Assembly: GCA_001462255.1 (NCBI GenBank)
Contig: LIUJ01000072.1
Location: 1-9,500 of the forward strand
Length of the DNA stretch: 9,500 nucleotides
Direction of reading: 5' to 3'
DNA from: Fibrobacteria bacterium GUT77
Lineage (GTDB): Bacteria; Fibrobacterota; Chitinivibrionia; Chitinivibrionales; Chitinispirillaceae
Numbering within the stretch: the first letter of the stretch is position 1; every line of letters starts with the position of its first letter. Below the pieces are notes generated by a model that saw nothing but the letters and a program-made list of their open reading frames with translations, ran no database searches and was not told the origin of the DNA. Positions 4,859 through 9,500 of the stretch are shown one piece after another. Position numbers and translations under genes: made by a program.

Positions 4859-7372
4859 CTACCTCACCAACTGTACCAATTCCTGCAACATTTGGTCGCT
4901 GGTCGTGATTACGCGGGCGCTGGCCTGATATCCGCGCTGTAGCGTTATCATGTTCGTGAACTCGGTTTCCAGTTCTACGTTCGACATCTCTATCGCGCCG
5001 GGCTTCACTTTGGTCGTGGAGCCTACGCCGGGTTGGTACAACGCCGCCTCGCCGGAGTTGTTCGATACGCCGAACATACTGTCGCCCATCTTCAGCAAAC
5101 CGGCCGGGTTGTTGAACTCGGCCACGTAGATACGGGCTATCGCCTTACTGATGCCGTTGGAATACAGACCCGACACCTCGCCGTCCTCGCCGATGGTGAT
5201 CTCGGTCAGCTTACCCATCGGGTAACCGTCCTGACCCTTAATGGCCGTCGTGGTCTCCGACTCGAATTGGGTGATACCCAAGAAGGAACCGGGGCTGCCG
5301 ATATCCATTTTTACGTTCACCTCGCTGGCGCCGTTGCGGGGGTCGAAACGGAACTGGTTGGTACCGTCGTCGAATGTGAAAGACGAGGGCGAACCGTCTA
5401 AGGCAAAGGTCAATTTGCCCTTGTTGCCGCCCAATATAACCTCATCGCCGCCGGCGAGAGAGAGCTCCCACAACCACTCGCCGGGGGTGCCGGTGTGGGT
5501 AAAGGTCATAAGAACTTGGTGCTGCGCGCCCGACTCGTCGTAGATGATGTGCCCGGTGGTGTGCACGCCGGTATTACGCGCGGCCTGAACCTCCGTGAAC
5601 ACCATGTTACTGTTGAAACGCGTCGGCGAACTCGGCTGGTTGGGGTCGGCCTGCTTGCCTATAACCGAGAGGCCGGTTAGGGCAAACGCAACCTCCTGCT
5701 GACCGCGCAACACGATGGAACCGGTGGGGATGCCGTCGCTCACGAGATCGCTGGACTTCTTCATGGCGACGGAAGGGCGCTTGTACACCGTACCGTCGTT
5801 CGACGGAAGACCTAAGGCGTTTTGGAGGTAATCGAGCAACTCCTGCATCGTCGTTCTCACGTTTTCGCTCGACACCGGGTCCACGTAATCATTGTAGGTG
5901 AAAATCAGGTTTTTGTTCCTGCCGCCCACCTGACCGTTTATGGTAACTTGGTCGCCGTTCGTAAAGCCAAGCGGCCTGCCGACCGAGTCAAAGAGATCGC
6001 CCAAGAAATCATTGTACGCGGCCTGCAACGCGTACTCGTCGGCTGTGGGAGCGGCCGGGTTCGCGGCGTTTAGACTAGAGGCGGAAGCCGGAATCCTAAT
6101 GGGCGGCGTAGTAGTATTCGCGTACATTGGAGGATCGCCGGGAGCAACGGGCGGCACGGTGCCGTACTTCGGGGTGCCGTCGCTGTTTAGAGCCCCAACG
6201 TAATCTATCGTGGGCGGAAACAGGAACGTGTTGGCCACATACGCCTTAGACCCCGGGCGAGAAGAGGTAACCTGCAACCCGTTTATTGGCCCCGTACCGG
6301 CGTTGCGTATTTCAAGCCGACCCTGAGAATTGAGCTCAACGGTGATGGGACCGCTACCGGTGCCGGGACCGCCCACACCGTTCGTAAAGCCGTCTATGAA
6401 AGTTTTAAGCTGCGCCCTCTTGTCGCTGGCGCTGACGGCCGGATCGACCAAGGTAGTGTATATGGACGAACTCGGCTCTATGGCGTTCAAATACCCCTCA
6501 AGCTGGTCAATGAAATCCTGCAACGTCGGGATCTGCTGTATCTGATTGCCCGAATCGTCGAGTACCGGCCCCCACGTCGGGGGAGTGCCCGTATTTCCGT
6601 AAAGCGGATACTTCTCCACGCTAAAGCTAAACACCGGTATGCCCTTATCCCCCGTAGAGAACGTAATCGTATCGCCCTCCTTAATTCCAAGACTGTTCCC
6701 GTACTCGTCGAACAGGTCGGTGAGCTTACCGCGGCTGAACCCTTCCGCGCTGTCGTACATATTGATGCCGTTAAGCACGCCGGCGCTCGCCAAGAACCTG
6801 TTCGTATTCGTAACCGTCCCAAGCGCCTCGGAGTCGCTGTTCAAGTTACACCCGAACGTCATGTTTTCCGTCGCCTTCGCCGGCGATTTCTCTCCCCACG
6901 GGATTCTTATGTCGCCGATCATCTCTTTCCCCGTAAACGTCCCGTCCGGCTGCGCCATCTTGCCCTGCAACCTGTAACCGTTGGTCGGCGAGCACAACCG
7001 CCCTTGATCGTCCATCTGCAAACCGCCGTTGCGGCTGTAATATGTCCCCGACCCGTTCGAGAACGCCAAATACGCCCTACCTTCCAACGCTATATCGGTA
7101 ATCTGCCCCGTAGTCTGCAAATTTCCCTGGCGCAACATCGTATCAATGGAACCGACCGCCACGCCGAGCCCTATTTGCAACGGGTTGCGGCCGCCCTGAT
7201 TTCCCGCCGGACGCGACGGACCCTGGAGCATTTGCACCATAGACTCTTTGAATGTCGCCCGACCGGCTTTGAAGGCGACCGTGTTGACGTTGGAAATGTT
7301 GTTGGCCGTTACGTCCATACCTACTTGGTGAGTGCGAAGGCCGCTGATTCCTGAGTAAAGTGACCGTACCAT
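4859..7372 (-). CDS. flgE: Flagellar hook protein FlgE, enlarged (837 aa)
   Basis: FlgE polymerises into the hook, the universal joint between rod and filament. The N-terminal D0/D1 signature is clear: MVRSLYSGISGL, then GMDVTANNISNVNTVAFK (18-35) and TTGQITDIALEG (87-98). The C-terminal coiled-coil region is NVELETEFTNMITLQRGYQ (798-816) to QMLQELVQLVR. The middle is much expanded: typical FlgE is about 400 aa in enterobacteria and 460 in treponemes. Two related middle domains occur at about 217-386 and 457-593, joined by a Pro/Ala/Thr-rich linker (about 385-445). There are only two cysteines, C127 and C175. C175-N176 with K162 matches the spacing of the spirochaete lysinoalanine cross-link residues. 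No frameshift or stop interrupts the frame. A rho-independent terminator lies downstream, at 4702-4748. ATG start with SD. Confidence 0.97.
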   Translation of the reverse strand: MVRSLYSGISGLRTHQVGMDVTANNISNVNTVAFKAGRATFKESMVQMLQGPSRPAGNQGGRNPLQIGLGVAVGSIDTMLRQGNLQTTGQITDIALEGRAYLAFSNGSGTYYSRNGGLQMDDQGRLCSPTNGYRLQGKMAQPDGTFTGKEMIGDIRIPWGEKSPAKATENMTFGCNLNSDSEALGTVTNTNRFLASAGVLNGINMYDSAEGFSRGKLTDLFDEYGNSLGIKEGDTITFSTGDKGIPVFSFSVEKYPLYGNTGTPPTWGPVLDDSGNQIQQIPTLQDFIDQLEGYLNAIEPSSSIYTTLVDPAVSASDKRAQLKTFIDGFTNGVGGPGTGSGPITVELNSQGRLEIRNAGTGPINGLQVTSSRPGSKAYVANTFLFPPTIDYVGALNSDGTPKYGTVPPVAPGDPPMYANTTTPPIRIPASASSLNAANPAAPTADEYALQAAYNDFLGDLFDSVGRPLGFTNGDQVTINGQVGGRNKNLIFTYNDYVDPVSSENVRTTMQELLDYLQNALGLPSNDGTVYKRPSVAMKKSSDLVSDGIPTGSIVLRGQQEVAFALTGLSVIGKQADPNQPSSPTRFNSNMVFTEVQAARNTGVHTTGHIIYDESGAQHQVLMTFTHTGTPGEWLWELSLAGGDEVILGGNKGKLTFALDGSPSSFTFDDGTNQFRFDPRNGASEVNVKMDIGSPGSFLGITQFESETTTAIKGQDGYPMGKLTEITIGEDGEVSGLYSNGISKAIARIYVAEFNNPAGLLKMGDSMFGVSNNSGEAALYQPGVGSTTKVKPGAIEMSNVELETEFTNMITLQRGYQASARVITTSDQMLQELVQLVR
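5594..6724 (-). repeat. Intragenic duplication in flgE (residues about 217-386 and 457-593)
   Basis: Residues 217-234 and 457-474 share L-x-D-L-F-D-x-x-G-x-x-L-G-x-x-x-G-D (10 of 18 identical). In each copy this is followed by a beta-rich stretch, then a helix beginning TLQDFIDQL (283) or TMQELLDYL (508), then a segment containing INGLQV (363) or LTGLSV (565). The copies are diverged and separated by a proline-rich linker, so this looks like an old domain duplication. Confidence 0.75.
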
Positions 7373-7379
7373 AATACCT

Positions 7380-7384
7380 CTCCT
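7380..7384 (-). promoter_or_regulatory. Shine-Dalgarno site of flgE
   Basis: AGGAG (within AAAGGAGAGG) on the minus strand lies 7 nt before the ATG at 7372 and supports that start, which also gives the canonical hook-protein N-terminus MVRSLYSGISGL. Confidence 0.7.
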
Positions 7385-7415
7385 TTGGTTTTGACGCCTC
7401 GGATCGGCAAGCTTT

Positions 7416-7472
7416 GAACCGCGTCATTCGGTCGGCGGTTCGGCGCATCCTGCCTCCACATTCGTGAGAGGC
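7416..7472 (-). other. Two predicted mRNA hairpins between the TIGR02530-type gene and flgE
   Basis: The 116-bp gap (7373-7488) holds two inverted repeats. At 7452-7472, GCCTCCAC pairs with GTGAGAGGC around ATTC, with one bulged base. At 7416-7441, GAACCGC pairs with GCGGTTC around a 12-nt loop. Neither is followed by a T-run on the minus strand, so neither is a classic terminator. They could affect mRNA stability or processing just upstream of the highly expressed hook gene. I see no convincing promoter in this gap. Confidence 0.35.
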
Positions 7473-7488
7473 GAGGGCCTGCGTGTCA

Positions 7489-7908
7489 TCAGCTCGCGAT
7501 AACCGTGCTGTCGATGTTTGTAAAAATATTGTCCTTAACGCTCTCGCCGTCCATGGCGGTAATGATCGTCCTGTTCGGAATGTTTACAATAAACGCCATG
7601 TCTTTTACCATTACAAGCGTATCCCTGGCGCCCTTGCCTTCCGCCCCTTCCACCGCTTTCTCAATTTTTCCCATCGTCTCCGGCGTTACCTCTATGCCGC
7701 GGCTTTTGAGCCTCGAAGACGCGTGCGCGGAAAATTTGAGCTCCTCCTTCGCCTTCAACTTGAGGAGGTCGCTAAACGACTTCCCCCCCGCCGCCCGATC
7801 CGCCTGCGTCCGCGGAACGGTCTTCGCATCCGCGCCGTGCCCCGTCACAAGCCCGGCTCGGCTTGCCAAGATACGGCTTTGAATGTCGCTTTGGTCTATC
7901 GTATTCAT
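7489..7908 (-). CDS. Small flagellar operon protein, TIGR02530 / PF12611 type
   Basis: A 139-aa protein encoded between flgD and flgE. The C-terminal two-thirds matches the family I know as TIGR02530 'flagellar operon protein': LKFSAHASSRLKSRGI (about 57-72), then a helical stretch, then VKDMAFIVNIPNRTIITA (about 101-118) and NIFTNIDSTVI (near the end). The N-terminal 45 residues are polar and probably disordered. There is no membrane segment or signal peptide. The molecular role of the family is not established to my knowledge; its steady position between flgD and flgE points to hook or rod-hook assembly, by context only. ATG start with an AAAGGAGG SD. A 116-bp gap separates it from flgE. 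Confidence 0.9.
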   Translation of the reverse strand: MNTIDQSDIQSRILASRAGLVTGHGADAKTVPRTQADRAAGGKSFSDLLKLKAKEELKFSAHASSRLKSRGIEVTPETMGKIEKAVEGAEGKGARDTLVMVKDMAFIVNIPNRTIITAMDGESVKDNIFTNIDSTVIAS

Positions 7909-7910
7909 GG

Positions 7911-7920
7911 CTCCTCCTTT
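7911..7920 (-). promoter_or_regulatory. Strong Shine-Dalgarno site of the TIGR02530-type gene
   Basis: AAAGGAGGAG on the minus strand ends 2 nt before the ATG at 7908; its AGGAGG core ends 4 nt before it. It fills the 13-bp gap after the flgD stop, so the gene is co-transcribed with flgD. Confidence 0.75.
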
Positions 7921-7921
7921 C

Positions 7922-9415
7922 TTATGCAGTGCCGGAATACGCCGATTGTAAACTCTCGCCGAGGCCGTTGAACGCCGACACCTTATAATAATACTCCGTG
8001 CCGGCCGACAGCCCGATATCCGTAAACGTCAACGACGACGTGCTGCCAACCAAACTGTAACCGTCCGTGGGACTCGAACTGCGGTACACACGGTAACCCG
8101 TAGCCCCCGAAACCAATTCCCAACCTACATTGGCGCTGGTCGTAGACGTCCGCGTCACGCTCACGTCCAACGGAACCTGCGGAACGGAAATGTTCGAGTA
8201 CGTAGAGATGCTGATCACGTCGCTCATCGCTATCTCCGCCCCGCCCACTTTCAACTTAAAGTCCCCGCTCAAACTCGTCAACCCGTCGACCACGCCCTCC
8301 GTGTAAGCGTACAACGACGCGTTCTTGTCCGAACCCACCACATTGATCTTGTACGTACCCGCCGGACACATCTCGCCGTCGGCGTCGTACCCGTCCCAAA
8401 AGAGCTGCGCCGAGCCGAACTCATTCGCGACTCCCTTAAGCGTCTTCACCACATCGCCGCGCCCGTTTTTAATCTCCACGCTAACGGCGGCCCCGCGCCC
8501 CGCGTTCACGTTGATCTCGTGCTCGGCGCCCGCAACGGCGCGGTGCGTCAAATTGTCATAACGCGCCCTCACCGTCTTACCCATCAAACCGAGCGCGCTC
8601 GACTGCGACAGGTAGCTCCCGTCGGTGCTCACGGAAACGTCAAGCACGCCGTTTATGTTTATTTCGCGCCCGCCTATCTTGACCAACACGCCGTCACCGG
8701 TAAAGCGCACTCCCTCCACCACCTCCTGCACATACGTATAAAGCGAAGAGTCTTTGTCCTGCCCGGCCACGCCCACCGAGTATGTGCCGGCCTTGGCCTT
8801 CAGCCCGTCGTCCGTCTTACCGTCCCAATAAACGGTCACGGAGTTTTGAGCGTCCTTGCCGGACGCGGCGATTGTCCTTATGACTTTGCCGTCCTCGTCC
8901 TTGACCTCCACATTACCGCTCGTAGCGTTGCCCAAGTGAACCTTAATGGGCACTTTAGTCCCGTCCTTACCATCCCAAGAGACCTTATCTTGAATCATGC
9001 GCACGTCGCGGCCTATAAGCGACATCGCCGAGGCGTTGGCGACCGACTGCGAAGAGTACATCTGCGCGGCCAAGTTCTCGTCAAACGCCCGACCGAGCTC
9101 GCGAATGGCCGACTCCGTGTTCTCCTGCGTCTCAAGCTCCCTAAACTGGGCAAGTTGCGACACGAAAGCCGTGTTGTCCATCGGGCTTAGAGGATCCTGG
9201 TACTTGAGCTGAATGGTAAGAAGGTGCAGGAACTGATCCTTCCCCATCTTATTGGTCTCTTCCCATAACTCACCCTTCGTGCTGCCGGTATACGAGGCCG
9301 GACCGAACGCGTACCCGTTTTCCTCGTCGCCGCCGAAAGACGCCGTGACGCTGTACGGAGCCGTTTGAGCCAATAAACTGCTTACGCTTTGACTTACGCT
9401 ACCGGTTGTCGCCAT
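7922..9415 (-). CDS. flgD: Flagellar hook cap/scaffold protein FlgD, with duplicated Ig unit and C-terminal FN3 domain
   Basis: FlgD sits at the tip of the growing hook and guides FlgE polymerisation. The conserved FlgD N-terminal region is at about residues 48-110, with the hallmarks MGKDQFLHLL (57-66), QDPLSPMDNTAF (73-84) and QLAQF (87-91). Two copies of an Ig/tudor-like FlgD C-terminal unit follow, at about 131-262 and 275-406. They share LIG/LMG, YWDG/FWDG, AGTY, SLYxY and GGxEI, almost all at a constant offset of 143 residues. Residues 414-497 look like a fibronectin type III domain: W432, GYRVYR (440-445), L469, YYYKVSAFN (475-483). At 497 aa it is about twice the size of enterobacterial FlgD (about 230 aa). 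The start is ATG with a good SD; the stop lies 13 bp before the next start. No signal peptide is expected, because FlgD is exported by the flagellar type III system. Identity is secure; the FN3 call is by pattern. Confidence 0.96.
   Translation of the reverse strand: MATTGSVSQSVSSLLAQTAPYSVTASFGGDEENGYAFGPASYTGSTKGELWEETNKMGKDQFLHLLTIQLKYQDPLSPMDNTAFVSQLAQFRELETQENTESAIRELGRAFDENLAAQMYSSQSVANASAMSLIGRDVRMIQDKVSWDGKDGTKVPIKVHLGNATSGNVEVKDEDGKVIRTIAASGKDAQNSVTVYWDGKTDDGLKAKAGTYSVGVAGQDKDSSLYTYVQEVVEGVRFTGDGVLVKIGGREININGVLDVSVSTDGSYLSQSSALGLMGKTVRARYDNLTHRAVAGAEHEINVNAGRGAAVSVEIKNGRGDVVKTLKGVANEFGSAQLFWDGYDADGEMCPAGTYKINVVGSDKNASLYAYTEGVVDGLTSLSGDFKLKVGGAEIAMSDVISISTYSNISVPQVPLDVSVTRTSTTSANVGWELVSGATGYRVYRSSSPTDGYSLVGSTSSLTFTDIGLSAGTEYYYKVSAFNGLGESLQSAYSGTA
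8198..9025 (-). repeat. Tandem intragenic duplication in flgD (Ig/tudor units, residues 131-406)
   Basis: Residues 131-262 and 275-406 of FlgD align without large gaps. Matched landmarks are WDG 197/340, AGTY 209/352, SLYxY 224/367 and GGxEI 248/391, all offset by 143, and LIG/LMG near 133/277 (offset 144). The copies have diverged considerably between landmarks, so the duplication is old rather than an assembly artefact. Confidence 0.85.
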
Positions 9416-9422
9416 TTTTTTG

Positions 9423-9430
9423 CCTTCCTT
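9423..9430 (-). promoter_or_regulatory. Shine-Dalgarno site of flgD
   Basis: On the minus strand AAGGAAGG lies 7 nt before the ATG at 9415, which supports that start. The 85 bp upstream within the window show no clear -35/-10 pair, so flgD is probably read from a promoter further upstream; in related operons fliK commonly precedes flgD. Confidence 0.7.
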
Positions 9431-9464
9431 TCAAATCAAATGATAAAATCAAATTCATCTTAAG

Positions 9465-9483
9465 GGGAGGGCTTCGCCCTCCC
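9465..9483. repeat. GC-rich triloop palindrome upstream of flgD
   Basis: Perfect 8-bp inverted repeat, GGGAGGGC and GCCCTCCC, around a TTC loop. It sits 50 bp upstream of the flgD start codon. No T-run follows it on the minus strand, where the sequence continues CTTAAGATG, so it is a poor intrinsic terminator for transcription entering from the right. On the plus strand it is followed by TCGCTCC, also no T-run. Its style (GC arms, three-base loop) resembles the hairpin at 1-15, which suggests a small dispersed palindromic repeat family; that link is inference. Confidence 0.55.
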
Positions 9484-9500
9484 TCGCTCCAACCAAAAAT

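Noticed and set aside
4859..7372. FlgE size as a misassembly or frameshift fusion
   Set aside because: The frame is continuous, with proper FlgE N- and C-termini at the two ends, and the internal copies are diverged, so an assembly duplication is unlikely.
7395..7410. Sigma28-type promoter before flgE (GCCGAT seen on the minus strand)
   Set aside because: The -10-like GCCGATCC is imperfect and no TAAA-type -35 lies at the right distance.
7143..7448. 101-aa minus-strand frame overlapping the flgE start
   Set aside because: Runs out of frame through the highly conserved FlgE N-terminus and has no recognisable content.
8519..9190. 223-aa plus-strand open frame opposite flgD
   Set aside because: His/Arg/Val-rich low-information sequence antisense to the conserved FlgD core, with no recognisable family; explained by the FlgD reading frame.
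1..9500. CRISPR array, tRNA/rRNA genes, transposases or phage genes
   Set aside because: No regularly spaced direct repeats, no tRNA-like cloverleaf and no such coding sequence were seen; the window is filled by flagellar genes.

Overview
This window is a stretch of a bacterial flagellar operon. All nine genes lie on the minus strand, so the reading direction is from high to low coordinates: flgD, a small TIGR02530-type flagellar operon protein, flgE, then a 292-bp gap, then flbD/swrD, motA, motB, fliL, fliM and fliY. No plus-strand gene is supported. Gene order and content fit diderm lineages such as Synergistota, with spirochaetes and Clostridia as alternatives: a FliY carrying a CheC-like domain, an FlbD/SwrD gene beside motAB, and the TIGR02530 protein between flgD and flgE. 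I lean to Synergistota, but this is inferred from memory of operon layouts and not from any marker gene.

Region by region: 9416-9500 is upstream of flgD and holds an 8-bp-stem triloop palindrome and a good Shine-Dalgarno site. 7922-9415 is flgD (hook cap), 7489-7908 the small operon protein, and 4859-7372 an oversized flgE (hook). 4567-4858 is a non-coding junction with two palindromic elements, a rho-independent terminator for the flgDE transcript, and a sigma70-like promoter reading into flbD. 55-4566 is the compact flbD-motA-motB-fliL-fliM-fliY cluster (stator and switch/C-ring), with gaps of 8 to 38 bp and one 8-bp overlap. 1-54 is an AT-rich tail ending in a GC triloop hairpin at the window edge.

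Together the genes encode hook assembly (FlgD scaffolding FlgE), the torque-generating stator (MotA/MotB, with FliL and SwrD as helpers) and the switch (FliM/FliY). The system is a known one; I do not see a new defence, mobile or biosynthetic system. The unusual points are within the proteins. FlgD has a tandemly duplicated Ig/tudor-like unit with a constant 143-residue offset plus a C-terminal fibronectin type III domain. FlgE is 837 residues long with a duplicated middle domain and a Lys-N12-Cys-Asn arrangement like the one that forms lysinoalanine cross-links in spirochaete hooks. The stator has PomA/PomB-like residues that suggest sodium drive. FliY carries a second copy of the FliM-like N-terminal motif in its linker.
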